In this document: one piece after another, positions 46,415 to 59,340 of the stretch | Layout of the letters: each line of letters opens with the position of its first letter | Position numbering within the stretch: position 1 is the first letter of the stretch | Source of the DNA: Lecanicillium sp. G3 | Lineage: Eukaryota > Ascomycota > Sordariomycetes > Hypocreales > Cordycipitaceae | Length of the DNA: 64,000 nucleotides | Assembly: GCA_037575805.1 (NCBI GenBank) | Contig: JAZHPD010000036.1 | Location: 124,001-188,000, forward strand | Direction of reading: 5' to 3' | Notes under the pieces: model-generated | What the model was told of the DNA's origin: nothing | Database searches by the model: none | The model's input: the letters and a program-made list of their open reading frames with translations, nothing else | Position numbers and translations under genes: made by a program

Positions 46415-48672
46415 GGCTCAGCGCTGCACCCTTTCATAAAAAGAGACTCGGGTCAAGGGTCCGGGTCCGGGTCTGACGTACAAAGAAGAAAATAATAACG
46501 GAGGAGCAGAGACAGTGTAGAAACACGCCCAGCCCGCTGATTTTCCCACCAGCCGGGTTCGGTTAATCATTTGTTTCAAATCATGACATTATATTACCAA
46601 AGCATTTTTGGCTACCGGCCTGGGGCCCCCCGGTCGGTGTGTGATACACGGCAGGCCGGGGAAAAGAGAGAGCAAAAGAGAGAGAAAAAAAAAGGCCTAC
46701 AGTACTCCGTAGCCTGCGACACATTACAGCGGGCATGCGGTATGCGTCTTAGACATGTGCTGATTTCTCTAGGGGCGCCCCCCAATGTCACCGTGCATCG
46801 TCCCTGGCCTTGTCACGATTATTTTAATTTCGTCAGGGGAGTTCGAGATATATCCTGGACGTCATCCTTGCCATGTACGAATAAGCAAGTTTTCTCTCTT
46901 CTCCTTGCTACAATCCTTCTTTCCTTGCTCCGGGGTAAGACTACAACCTCTGAGCAATCCTGTTTCAAGGGCAACGAACCTAGGCCTCGATAACCGAGCT
47001 CGAGATCCTGCGTTCGCTCGCCAGCTAGGACCAGGTTTTGGAAAAAAAGGAAATATCGCCGACCGGCTCAGTGTTGGACTAGCAACGGCACAAAGACGGC
47101 GAGCAGGCATATTCCTGCATACAAGTATCCAGCTGCACAATAATGATTGCATGGCACATTGCGGCGTGGAGTCACCACCTGTCCTCCGCAGGCCAGCCTG
47201 GTTCGCATACAAGGGCCTGGCCAGCAAGCAGTTGGGGGCCCTGTCGAAAAAACGAAAAAAGAGGCTAGAGATCCGCTCTTCCCGCCCCTCCAAGTCCAAT
47301 TATCATCGGCGGGTTTCTTAGCACTGGTCATCCAGAAGAGCCTGCGAAATCCACTGCCCAGGGCCGGGGGAGCCGTCAGCGAAACAGAAAAAAGTTCTTT
47401 GCGTGGGACTTTTCGGCTACAGAGTCATTCATGACGCGAGGTGTTGGGGTGGGAGGCGTACGATTGTCCAGAGCTGCTCCTCCTACCTCTCACGGCAACG
47501 CGCCAGAGGGGCCTCTGCCAGCAAGAGGAGCTCAAGGCAACCGGGCAACGAAACGCATATGCAGGCAATCAAGACACACCACTGCATCATCGTGAGCATC
47601 ATCGTCACGCCTGGCCCCAGTAGCCCGCCAAAGACACGCGAAACCGCCACGCCACGCCTCCATGCAGGTCGACGGGTAGGAAGCTATTACGCTGTCGTTT
47701 TGCTTCGACTCTTTTTTTCTTCTACCCTCTCGCGAGCCGCAAAAGGCGGGGCGGCACGCCGCGTCAGAGCCAGCCAGAGAGAGGAAACAAGATTGCCCAG
47801 ATGCGTCATGCAGTGTAATGAGTTGAGTGAGGCGCTCTAGCGTGCTGGAACGCGCCCAACTTTGGTATAGCAGCTCGGCCAGCCAAGGCCATCCTTGCTA
47901 GTTGGGGGACGGACGACGGGCAACTTTCGGCCTCGGCGCCGCCTCTCACTGCCACTGAGTGGGCATATGTTTCCATAAGGCGGAGGCTGGTTCTCGGCTT
48001 CTTTTTGCCTTCTACTTTTTTTTTCTTCGGCATTGGTTTTTATTTTTACTATTATATATATTCTGAGGGAATATATTACTCAAGAGGCGCTTGACTACCC
48101 CATAAAATGTCATCATATTCGCAGGACCCCGACTTGTTTCATTGCTGCAGTGGACAGCGAGACGAGAAAACTGTTACTTGGGCCGGGGACGAGGCATGGG
48201 ACGGAGTCAAGAGCATCGCTCTTTGGGTCTAGCGGCCGGTCTACGGCCCCGGCACCGTGGAGACTTTCAATTCGTGTTTGAACTGGTCCTATTGTGGTCT
48301 ACAGGTAGCTTTATGCCTGGTAAACGCTGCATATCTCCCAGGCTCCGAATTATTCTTGCCAAACGAGCAGCTGGTCAGTTGATACTGGTGCCCTTGCTGG
48401 CTAAACCCAACTGCACAGTGCAAATCCAGTCGTTCATCTGGTGGAGAGGAGTCTGGACGCCAGTCAGCTTCTTAGCGTAAAGCCAAGTTTTGAGGTCAAT
48501 GATAGTCGCTGCTTATATCCCGTACTGGTAGTTGTGTCCGGCAGCCTTGCGTCAAGAAGGAATACACGTACGCCGCCTTCCAAATAGGAACAGATGCCCA
48601 GCGGCTGAAGCTTTGTGCAGCACGCACCGGTTTGTGCTTGACCCCATCCTTACCGTACAGGGTCCTATCATG

Positions 48673-48694
48673 AAAAAAAAAAAAAAAAAAAAAA
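48673..48694. repeat. A22 homopolymer
   Basis: The longest mononucleotide run in the window. There is no obvious retroposed sequence or target-site duplication beside it, so it is not evidence for a LINE/SINE tail by itself. Confidence 0.9.
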
Positions 48695-51600
48695 GAAAAA
48701 GACTCCATCCACTGCCCCTCCATCCAGGCGTCCAGGCAGAAAGACCGGAACTTTCTCCCGTTCTCTGCCTCCAACTAGCAAATAGTCTTTATTCTTCCCG
48801 TCTCCTGGTACGGCAGCATCAGCGGGACCTGGTTCGGGCGGATTACTGCAGTAGGCAGAGGAGTTGTGACCCAGCACAGAACGACAGGGTATCATTGAGC
48901 TAAAAGGAGACCCTCGCTGGCTCGAAAGGCACACACCCTGTGGAAATCCTCCACATCCAAGGCCGTTTATGTGCAGACAGAACGGATATATACGGAGCAT
49001 CTGCCATTGAGCTTTTTTCCCTCCTTCGTTCCTCAACAGTAAAAGAAAGACCCCGCGTTCTGGAGCTTCGTGATGGCAAAATTTTCTTTCAAAGCGGGCG
49101 GATTGGAGGGGTAACTGAGGCGGTAAAGGGTCCCAGCCCCTCTGTGCAAGTTTTTGCATGTGGATGACCTATGAGTACCATACATTTTGAATTATTTTGT
49201 TGAATTGTGACAGCACAAAAGACAATCGACGTCGGAGAAAATATCGCAGCTTCCGAATGTAGTAGTAAATGGAGTTGCTCGACACCGACCAGCAAACGTA
49301 ATCCGGGCACCGGATTATCCAGGGCCGGCAGCTGGCAGCTGGCAGCAGATCACCTCGATTGACTCTCTACATCTTCGTTTGTTCAGCTCGAGACGACACA
49401 ATCCGACGCCGATATCGTTTAATTTCAAGTTACAAGGTAGCATCAAATGCTTCAGTGCGATCCCAGGACACTTTGCGGACTCGTGCTAACGTATTTTAAT
49501 TTCCACGGTCGCAGCGTCCGATGAACCATCGACCGAGCCCTCGGCCCCACGAAACGAAATCCAACACCATGCACATTCTCTGAACCAAAACCAAACCCTT
49601 TGGTACCATGGGCGGCCGTCTCCCGGTGCCTCGAACCAATCCGGGCGTCAAGGTCTGCAGCTAGCGCCTCATAATGCCATTGTCTATTTCGGCCAGGGCC
49701 ACGGACGGGCAGGAAAACAGAGTGCAGCCGAGTACCGCACCAAGCTCGTAGCTTAATGCCCCGATGGCGAAGCAGATCTTGCTGATATTTTTCGATGAGA
49801 TGCCATCTGCTCGATTCTCGAGATCGAAAGCATCTTCTTTCTTGGTCTTTATTTCTCTATTTTTCCCTTTTCAGGAAACTCAGGGTTCTTCATGCTCGTC
49901 GGCCTCGCAAAGGCAAACGCTCCGTGGAGAGACCCTGGCACGGGACTCAGAGAGCATGCACAACTCTTCATCAGCGTATCCTTGATTGACGTGGGGTGTG
50001 GAAGCGGACGCAAATCGAACAGGCGTGAAGAAAACAAGAAAACAGGACCATGCATCCCGTCTTTCGCCCCAATTCCCAGAGGATTGGCCGCTCCGAGGCT
50101 GCTATTCGCGGCTGATGTTGTTTACGCTTTCGAGCCCTCCGTGGCTCACCCCGCGCTCTAAGCCTTCTTGGACCACTTGAAACCAGACACGCAGTGGGCG
50201 GGGTCGCACGCGGAGTCGGCCGCTCGACGCTGCATTGGCTTTGCGGCGACCGGAGGGTGTGAGTGTGTGTGTCTGTGGTTCTCTGCCCGGGCTGCACTGC
50301 AACGGTGCGCGGAGGTGCGTGACTTTGGTTTTTCTTCTTCCAAAACGGCCACCTGCCGTATCGGTATCGAAGCCAAGGCATGATGTGCCCGTTGCGGTTC
50401 GTCGGTCGCCCGCGATGACGATGGTGGCAATCTGGTACACTACGGCCTCTTTTTCTTTTCTTTTGTTTTCTTTCTTCGGTCGGATTCCTTTTGCCAAGTC
50501 GCACTCGTCTTGGGTCGCAACCGTTGCTACCACCTCGCGATGAGAATTGGGTGTTAGCGTTGCACACGCAGCTTGTTACCGAACGCCTGGTTCAGCCATT
50601 ACTTGGTGTGCTATGGTGTGCTTGGCTCGCACCACCACACTCGGCTCGGAGGATCCGGATATTGATGTCCCCGGCGGGGGCCCGTCTCGTGAGAGCTCAA
50701 TTCCCCAATCAAGCATTCTCGCATCACGGGGTGTCGTCGACCTGTTTGGCCGCCACCGGCTGCAGATCATGCACATAGATCCGCAATCCATTGGCGAACG
50801 AGGCACTAATTCAGCGACAGACTTCAATTCGGACGACCTTGTTGCCAACTCGGTTAAATATTCTTCAGCGCAACGGAACTTCTTCCCCACCTCAATGTTC
50901 GCAAGTTTGGCTGAGGAAGGCGTAGTGATTTACAATTGGGCTCAGGCGACCGGGGGGTCGCCTTGCTCGAGGTAGAAACAAAACTCTACTATCCTGCTCT
51001 AGGGGCCTCTAGTCCTTTGGGCTAAGCAGCTCGTGTGTTAACGAGACGCACCATGCCTGTTTGGCCATCTCGCGACTCGCCCAGCTCCTCTTCTGCAGAG
51101 AGCTAGCGATCAATCAGATCTGCGGTTGCAACCATTGTGGACGCACCGAGCCGCTACTGCTTCTCGACTCCAGCGTGTCATCTCTGGTGGTGTGCATCAC
51201 CGTGTGGCTTGCAGGCCTAATACCACGCTGCCAGTTTACGCGTCGTGCAGCAGGGCTGTTAACCACTCAAAGGCCTGCCTCGAAAACGCGCTACCCATCC
51301 GTGTGATGGACATTGCGATTGGCGTCGTGCTTGGTCGCTCTATTTCCACGCCACGGCCACTGTTTTGTCCAGACACATGCTCGCGACGAGGCTGGAAATG
51401 CCCTCAACAAGCTGCCCCGCCAGCCAACTTGGCCGATGAAGCTCCTAGCTCTGTTTGTCAACACGCCCGGCTCGCCATTTTGATGTCGTGCGAACGCCGC
51501 ACCATCATCACGATCGGTTTGATAACAACACATTAATCTCTAATTGCGAATGGGTCTTGTGCAAATGGACTTGTAATTAAGCCGCGAAAAGCTTGATAAG

Positions 51601-51904
51601 ATTTACGCGGATTATTATTGACGGACAAAATGCCCGTCTAAACGGTGTCTAGTATTGTACCGGTACAGTACGCCGTGGCGTCGACAGCTCTCTCCGTCCC
51701 AGCCACTCGTATCTGCATCCGTTTCCGTGGCCAGCTCAGCGTGTCATCCCCGCAAAGCCGGCACTCTTAGCGATACTACGTACGGATACTCGTATTGTAC
51801 TCCAACACTCGACAGATGTCATGTTTCAAAGCTACTGAACGTACATACTATATACCGCTTTCTCATAACGAGGGCTGCGAGAAGTCCTCGCGCTAGCAGA
51901 CCAT

Positions 51905-51915
51905 GTACGGAGTAC
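51905..51915. repeat. Copy of the recurrent 11-mer GTACGGAGTAC
   Basis: Perfect forward copy in the 26-kb gene-free interval. Confidence 0.7.
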
Positions 51916-54053
51916 TTCTTGCTTCAATTGACCCCGAAGCGGTAGCATTGTGCAACTGCTTGGCGAACCCCGAAATCAAGAATAAAAAAACTCAATTCGA
52001 AATAGGGGTAGAGCCATCATCGAGATGTTCTGCTTCTCCATAAACTGGACGGGTGCATAACCATGGGATTATGCAAAACGCCGTCAGGATTTAGCAGCGA
52101 ATTTCCAAGTTTCGCGGCGTCTTTTGGCGTTGCGAGCAACACGCATCGAGATTCTTTGATCCCCTGCTATTGGAGCGAGCATCTCGATGTCACGACGTCA
52201 CCACTGGACCGCTCTTTATTAGCACCTTGGACCGGCGCTGGCGTTGAATTGTCCCCTCAATAAATAAGCAGCGACGCGGCGAGCGGTGCTCTATTTCTCC
52301 ACAGCCCGTCCGTCGTCTTTTGTGCGCCCGCTCCACGTCCACTGCCATATTCAGCTCAAGACGTGCCCCAACGCGGTTTCGACCACTGCGGCACGCGCTG
52401 CAGCTAGCCCAGGATGTTTCGACGCCACGCCCACTGGCCCATGCCATGTACCGGAACATACAGGTACCAACATCTCGCCAGCGCCGACGATGGACGGTGA
52501 TGGTCCGCTATTGTGGGAGGTGGCTTGCTTCGAGACTCCTCTCGGGCGAGAAGCTCAAGGCGGATGTCTGGGGGGAGCTTTCGCACACGCCCCCTCTGGA
52601 AGTAGCGATACTTGCTTGATATTTCGCTGGAATATAGTTTTCTCAAGACGTGTCGATGGCAGCTGGTCGTACTGCACATGTACATGTAAACGACGAAGCA
52701 TTTGATATCAAACTTTGCCACGGCTCCCGGCCGCTGCTGCAGGCATACGACAGTACCTGTAAGCCGAAGCTTGGCCACTGCCAGGCGTTGCCCATGCTTG
52801 TGTTCAGCTCTGCAGTGAACCTTGCTCCTGCATACAGCCCATGCAGAGACGGGACCAACCAACTCGGCTCCCTGAAGCTCGGCGCATTCTCTTCATGGAG
52901 CAGTATTATTAGCGACATGCACCAATGCCAATCACGGCTCGCCTGCAGCAGAAAAGACGCGCCACAGGTTGGCAGCATACGCCTCGGTCACCAATTGGAA
53001 GTTGCAATCCCCGACGAGCTCCCATGCTTTGATGAAATTTTCGCGGCCGCATGCCAATTTCCTTCTTGGCCATGCCTGCAGCCAATTATTCTCTCTGTCA
53101 GCTCCCGCCTCGCAGCCGCTGCCCCAGCGAGGCTCGTTTGGAGCAAACGAAGGAAGTGCTGACAGCTATGGCAAGCTGCATCTCCAACGCCGAGCCTTGT
53201 AGCAGGCTACTGCAGGCGGCGGAAAGCCCACGTCGAGTGATGCACAGCGGTTGGATCAGCGGCGCAGGTGCTAAAATAGGACTTTTTCGAGGCCGGTATC
53301 TCTGTGTACAGCCACGTGTGTATACATGCGGCGCAGCGCCGAACTCTACAGGGGATCGGGGTGTCGAAGTCGGAGCACTGGTCACGCGATAGCTTTCTCC
53401 CTGCTATTACGCAGAGGCGAGGGCTAAAGCGGACGACTCCGTATCGGCTCAATGGGGAAGCGGTTCCATCAGTTTGTGGCGATAAAGGCGATCTTCCATG
53501 GGGGTGTGCGAGAATCATGAATCGCGAGGCCAATGGGACGACTTCCCAAGCCTCGGGCGACGATGTCTCTCTTTACCGCTGAGGGGCTTGCATCATGCCG
53601 TGTGCACAAGAATAGGCACCTCATACGTACATATGCATGGCTCACACAGTCCCAGAATGGTTTCTTTTACTTTACGACCGGCGGCATTTTGCACACTGCT
53701 AATAATTTATACGCAGCCGAAATCCTGTGAGACAGGTAACGAGCCTTCTTGCCCTAACATGCGGCTGACTGGGACGTCGCGAAACATCTCACCTATTCCT
53801 GCCTAGCAGTATGGGTTCGAGGAAAACGCCTTTTGGGACCTCAGCGCCTCTCAGCAGCCAGCCTGCCTGCCAGCCAACGGACCGAGGATATTCATCCTGG
53901 CTCTCCAGTACTTGTATGCCCTTTTGAGTAAAATTGAGGGGCAACCACGCTCGTGGCCTCGCACGGGCGACGTCGCTGGGGGCCGGGGTGCGGACAGGCA
54001 CCCCGGACCAGTACCAGCCAGGGTAGGAAGGCCGGCGTAGAAACTGTGCAGCT

Positions 54054-54064
54054 GTACGGAGTAC
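54054..54064. repeat. Copy of the recurrent 11-mer GTACGGAGTAC
   Basis: Perfect forward copy, followed at once by AGTTCAGTAC. Confidence 0.7.
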
Positions 54065-57000
54065 AGTTCAGTACTTGTGACTTTGTGTGTGTTAGTCTTT
54101 GGTAAGAAGGCGTGTGCGATGTGTAAAGATGCGGCATATGCCCGAATGGCAGTAGCAAGAAAGCAAGGCAGTGTGGCACAGGCTTACATGCCCGCGTTGC
54201 ATGTAGACCGAATAGAGCCGTTTGTGCACTAGAACGCGCAATGGTAGGTTTTTTTGCTGTTCTTTTTTGCTTGTCCTTGTCTCAGGTTGGCATCGACAGG
54301 TCGCAGCTCGAGCGGATCCCCGCACGCGCAGGACGTGGGTATGTATCTGTACTGCATGTACATGACTGTACGGATACAACGCGGTACGGGAGGTGCCTTG
54401 TCATGAAGCCATCCGAATTGAGCTATCGAAGATTTTTTTTTGCTTTTCTGTAATTGTCCTAGGCACGCCCGTGACGGGTGTATGAAACTTGGCTAGCAGC
54501 TTGTCGCTCGGTTACGGGAAGTGAAGGCACAGGTAAAAGGTTGTTTGCTAGACATTTAATACGTGACTCCCGTCGTCTGTAATATGTAATATTCACTAGG
54601 CAAAGAAAGTTCTCTTTTTCTAATACATGTGACCCCTTGATCCCGGGCACGAGGCAGGCAATTTCGCTGTCCGGCGGCCGGGGTATTCGTGGTCGGGCCA
54701 AGTTACAACGGTCCAGGTTTTGAAGACGTGGTGCTTTTTCTTTTTCTGCCAAGTAGGAGAAAAAGCCTGGCCTTCTTTTGACATGGGTATTCACTGGTGC
54801 TTTTTTTTAATGCAATGTAATTGCTACTTCCAGGTACGTACATGTTGGCCAAGGTAAGCACAGTCGAGTACGTATTTCTGCCTGCTGTGTACTTTGTGTA
54901 CAATGCCAAATGACCTGAGGGGCTGGGAGCTTGGGCTTGATCGTGTGTGCATGAGTGGCAGCAGCTGCAAGGCTCGGTGTATATTCGAAACGCACGGTAT
55001 CATCGCGTAAACCGAATAATACTGCTTTGTGCCGTTCTTGAAACCTCTTTGTCTGTTCACCGCTCACTACCTTGCCCAAGCTTTTTCTTCTTTGTTTCTT
55101 GTGCTTTTTTTTTTCTCTCTCATTTCGCACAAGGAGCAGACCGAAGCTCAAGCCGTGTACAGGTCGGTGCTGTGCTGTTTCTAGGGATTTATTTTTCCCC
55201 TCCCCCGATGACACCGAAGACAAGTAACGCAATTAAAGCTATTCTTTCAGCAATGCGCACTATGACGTCGGATCTTTGGCTCTTTTTGGTTTTGCTTTTT
55301 GCAATGTTCAAAAGTCTGCAGATGGAAGCATTACGCGTGAAATTTCAACGCGAAACCCCGAGAGTTTGGTGGCGGTTGCTCTCTACCAAGCACGCGCTTG
55401 TACCTCGCGGGAATAATGGAGAATACTGCTACCGCTGTTGCAAGCTGCGACGGTGGCAGTGGCATGGCCCTGGCTTGCACACCAAGCAGTACTTGTACAT
55501 GCTGCAACGACAGAGAGGGGGGATGACGTAAAACGACGGCAAGCGAGGTGAGAAGATGTGAATCCTGGTAGAGAGTGTACTCGAGATGATTGGGGGCGAC
55601 CTGAGTTTGGAAAAGATGTGAGTGCTGTAGGGTAAATTGTAGTTGTACATGGGTGCTTGGGGTTTATTGTTCGGGGGGACGGTGAATTGAGGTGTTGCTG
55701 TGAAGGTGTGGCGGGCTTTTGATGGAGGGCTGTCGAGAAGAGAGCGGGTTGACAATGAGCAAATGGGCGCATACAGGCCCATGGGGACGTCGATTGCTCT
55801 TGTCAGTGTACATATATGCGTGAAAATGTGTCTTCTGATACTTCATTCATGGGCCTTGGCCCCGTGATATGCCCATTCCTGGCTCCTGCTGCTACGGCCC
55901 CTCGTCCGGGACCAGGGGGTTTTTGCACGTAAATTGTGATATCATATATATTTGCACCATAGACTCATCTATTATAGACTGGACACCGAGCCAGAATGCG
56001 GGCATGGCGCCGTGCTACTTGACTGCATTTTTCGGTGTGACGGGCTTCAACATGACGGGATGAGGGGGCATCAGCACTCGGCCATAGATGCCGCCGCCAC
56101 AGTGTTACGAACAGGCCCCATTGCTACCAGTTGCATCTTTCATATCATATGAAAAGGCATTTTATACATCATACAGCTGCCTTTCAATGCTCGTTTCGTC
56201 GTTCTGTAGCTGGACGTCATACTCTGACGAGACACCCCCGGGCTGAAGTGGACAGTCAAGTCTTAATGCGAAGGCATCTAACGGACGCGGGGAACGCTTC
56301 TGAACGATATGAAGGGAATTTCAGTAGCTTCAATATGAAACCGAGTCCTGTACTAGCTCCCCGTTGGATTGCCTCTCCATGAAAAGTGCCATTTGCGCAC
56401 TCGCACTCACCGACGGCCCAGGGGGGAATTTGTGGTCGTTCTGATGAACTATCGCAATCTCAAACAAAGCGTCGGTATAGAACGTTTTACCCATGAAGGC
56501 TTGATCATATTCATCAGTAGATCTTTCGAGCGGGTGCATGGGCAATTCTGGGCCAATAAGAATAACAATGAAAATAAAAATGGCAGAGTCCTACTTCGAG
56601 TCCCGAGGACGGTATGCCCGTCCGCAGCCCTCGAACACCCAGAACACTCCGTGCACGCATCCTCAACGCAGAGATATATTATGACTCTTTATATCTTTTT
56701 TTCAAATATCTCAATAGATCAGAACCTCGTGTCCCATATCATAACTGGAGTCGTATACAACGTTCGCCATGTCCCGCAAATCTCGGCGCGTCGAGGAGCT
56801 ATACTTTGCCATCGAAAGGTGGAAAAGTCGCGGCATTGGCGCCATCTATATCCACTGAAGTTAGATTTCTGCGGAAATCTGTTCTTCCAGCTTATCATGA
56901 AATTAAGAGATGGTAGAGAAATGAACGAAGATGCTATATTTGTGGTGAGGTCACGCTAGATGATGCCATCGTCGACCTCAGAAGCTGCGACACGATGCTG

Positions 57001-57598
57001 TTTTCGTCTCCTAGGTCGTAGGCTCGAACAATCTTGCCAGTCGCAGTGGAATAGATTCAACATGAAATGAGCACGCAGATATTTTCTCGCATTCGTCCTG
57101 CCCAATTGTCACCTTGCCAGAGTCGCATCACATCCAAGCTTCACCGTCATTCCGCACACTCTATGCAGTCTGTTCTTATTCAAAATCGTCACGCATTACA
57201 ACTCTATCGCAAAACTCTCTCAACTCCAGTCTATTCACCCAAAATCATCTCGTTCAATTCATCCGCATCATCTCTATACAACATCCGCCTGTTCTGTTCG
57301 AGCCGCACCCTGTGCCGTTGCAAAAAGAAGAGAAAAACGCCAATCAAACCAGTAAAGAAAATAGTGTGTAGACACCAGCATTGTAGTCGCCGAAATACAA
57401 ATCAGGAAAAAAAAAAACAAATATAAGTGGTAGTTGCAGTCTGTTAGTGAAAGTGTAGTCTTGCGGTTTGTGGCAAGATTAGTTGAAGATGATGAGACGA
57501 AAGGAAATCCTCGTCTCGCAGAAAATGGAGATTCGCTTCGCAAAGCCTTGGGGCTTGACAGCCCGGGCGGCCGTCTCTATTGGTCCTCGCTGTGCAGT

Positions 57599-59340
57599 TT
57601 AAGCGGCAGTGTTGGAGGAGTCGCTGGCGCGGCGGACAGAGGGAGCCTTGGAAGAGCCCTCGGCGGTGCAGCAGCCCTGCTCCTCGCAGTCCTCGATGCA
57701 CTCGAGCAGGCAGGGGGCGTTGGGGTCGTTCTGGCCGTCGAGGGTAAGGGCGGCAGCGTCTCCAAGGTGCTCGTGGTTGCTGTCGAGGCAGAACTCGGGC
57801 TGGATGGTGGCGCTGTGGATGCCAAACTCGTGGAGGCAGTTGCGAGCGCGCTTAGCCAGCTGCATGTACTTTTCGCCGCTGTTGGTGTTGATGGGGAACT
57901 CGACCTGGAGATGCATGCTGGCGACGATCTTGGTGTCGGAGAGCTGCCATACGTGGATGTGGTGGCAGCTGACGACGCCGGGCAGTCTCTCGATATCCTG
58001 TCGGATGTCCTTGATGCTGATGTTCTCCGGGGTAGCCTGGAGCAGAATGCGGGAGGTGGCGAGGGTGAGAGGAATGGAGGTCTTGAGAATGATGACGGTG
58101 ATGAAGAGAGAGACGGCCGGATCGGCGTAGAGCTTGCCGGGCCAGTCGGTGAGCCAGATGATGAGAGCGGTGACGATGACACCGACGTTGCCGAGAGCAT
58201 CGCCGAGGACGTGGAGCATCATGGCGTTCATGCCCATATCAGCGTGGTTGTGGCCAGTGCTCTTGGGAGCCTTCTGGGGCATGGTGTGGTTGTGGCCGAC
58301 GTGAACGGAGGAGTTGCGGCGAGTGCGGCCCTTGGTAGTCTTGGCATGAGGCTTGACGGCAGCGGCACCGTTGTTAGACTTGGAGCCCTTGAGAAGCGGC
58401 GAGCTCTCGGTAGCGTCGGCGTTGTCGTCGTTGTCGTCGTTGTCGTCGCTCTCCTGGGGAACGGGTGCGGGGTGGAGACCGGCGGCAATGATGTCGTGGC
58501 GGAAGCTGGAGGGGTGGATGCTGCGGTCCTCCATGCTGGCGTAGCGAGAGTGCTGGCCCTTGCTGGAGAGGCGGCGGCCACGGGTGCTGTCGGAGGAAGC
58601 GCGGGCATTGGCGGCGGTGACCTTGCCGACGACGACGTCGGGGTAGACATCCTCGACGGGACCGGACTCGTCGGCGACGTTGCGGCGCTCCTCGTCAATG
58701 TCGTGGCCGTGGGAGTGGCCGTGCTCGTGAGCGTGGTCGCCGCCCTCCTCCTCGTCGCCGTGGGAGTGGCCGTGGCCACCGAGGACGAGGAAGCCGAGCA
58801 GGTTGGAGGCGAGACCGGCAGAGCCGACAATGAGGATAAGCTTGGGCTGGTTGATCTCGGGGGGCTCGACGAATCGGGTAAGGGCCTCAAGGATGATGGA
58901 GACGCAAAGGGCGATGAGGAAGACGGCGTTGAAGAAGGCACCGAGAATCTCGGCGCGAACCCACTGGAGAGGAGTTGTTAGACGAAAGTTGAAGGGAGTG
59001 AAGGGAGTGATGGGAGTGATGGGAGTTGTCCGAGTTGTATACGTACACCAAAGGTGAATTCGTCGGTGGTTTCCTTTTGCGAGGCGACGACAGCCCAGAG
59101 ACCGATAATGAGGGAGATGATGTCGTTGAGCTGATGCAATGGTTAGAATGGGTGCATAGCCGAGTATAGCAGTAGTATAGGTATAGGGATGAGGGAACTT
59201 GCCATGTGGAAGGCATCGGCAGTCAGGGCCAGAGAGTGGGCGACGAAACCGCAGATGAGCTCGAGCAGGAAAAACGCCGTATCAATACCAAGCATAATCT
59301 TGATACGGGTGCTCTTGGAGAGCGCCAATTTGGAACCCAT
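57599..59340 (-). CDS. Vacuolar zinc transporter, cation diffusion facilitator family (Zrc1/Cot1 type)
   Basis: Three exons on the minus strand, 59340..59203, 59130..59047 and 58963..57599, encode 528 residues. The first intron has a GC donor (ATG followed by GCAAGT), a CTAACC branch point and a CAG acceptor; only this junction joins ALTADAFHM to LNDIISL in frame. Six membrane helices are visible. The two metal-site motifs HxxxD are HMLND in TM2 and HVLGD in TM5. A His-rich loop (about residues 138-162, HGHSHG and HEHGHSHGH) lies between TM4 and TM5, extended by a long Ser/Asp-rich insertion typical of Zrc1. Family members exchange Zn2+ (or Co2+) for H+ into the vacuole and give zinc resistance. 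The C-terminal cytoplasmic domain ends in a CxxxCEEQGCC cysteine cluster. The long ORF on the opposite strand is a shadow. Confidence 0.94.

Larger units (their letters stand above)
31705..57598. other. 26-kb interval with no supported gene
   Basis: From the start of the G1 cyclin gene to the stop of the zinc transporter gene. No ORF exceeds about 215 codons, and the longest (34194-34829 -, 33303-33884 +, 54947-55531 +) are low-complexity or read through T/A runs. I found no conserved domain, no run of biased codons and no splice-consistent exon chain. Composition is close to the genome average, not AT-rich, which argues against a RIP-degraded or centromeric block. It carries many homopolymer runs and dinucleotide/trinucleotide repeats and four of the five perfect GTACGGAGTAC 11-mers. 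Part adjacent to 31705 is cyclin promoter; non-coding transcripts elsewhere are possible. Confidence 0.55.

Noticed and set aside
48673..48694. A22 run as a possible retroposon tail
   Set aside because: No element body, reverse-transcriptase remnant or target-site duplication is visible next to it.
54947..55531. 194-codon plus-strand ORF with a hydrophobic segment
   Set aside because: The hydrophobic part comes from poly-T stretches; no homology-like motif and an overlapping open frame on the other strand.
57434..58981. 515-codon plus-strand ORF rich in Val, Gly, Asp
   Set aside because: Antisense shadow of the zinc transporter gene, whose family motifs are unambiguous on the minus strand.
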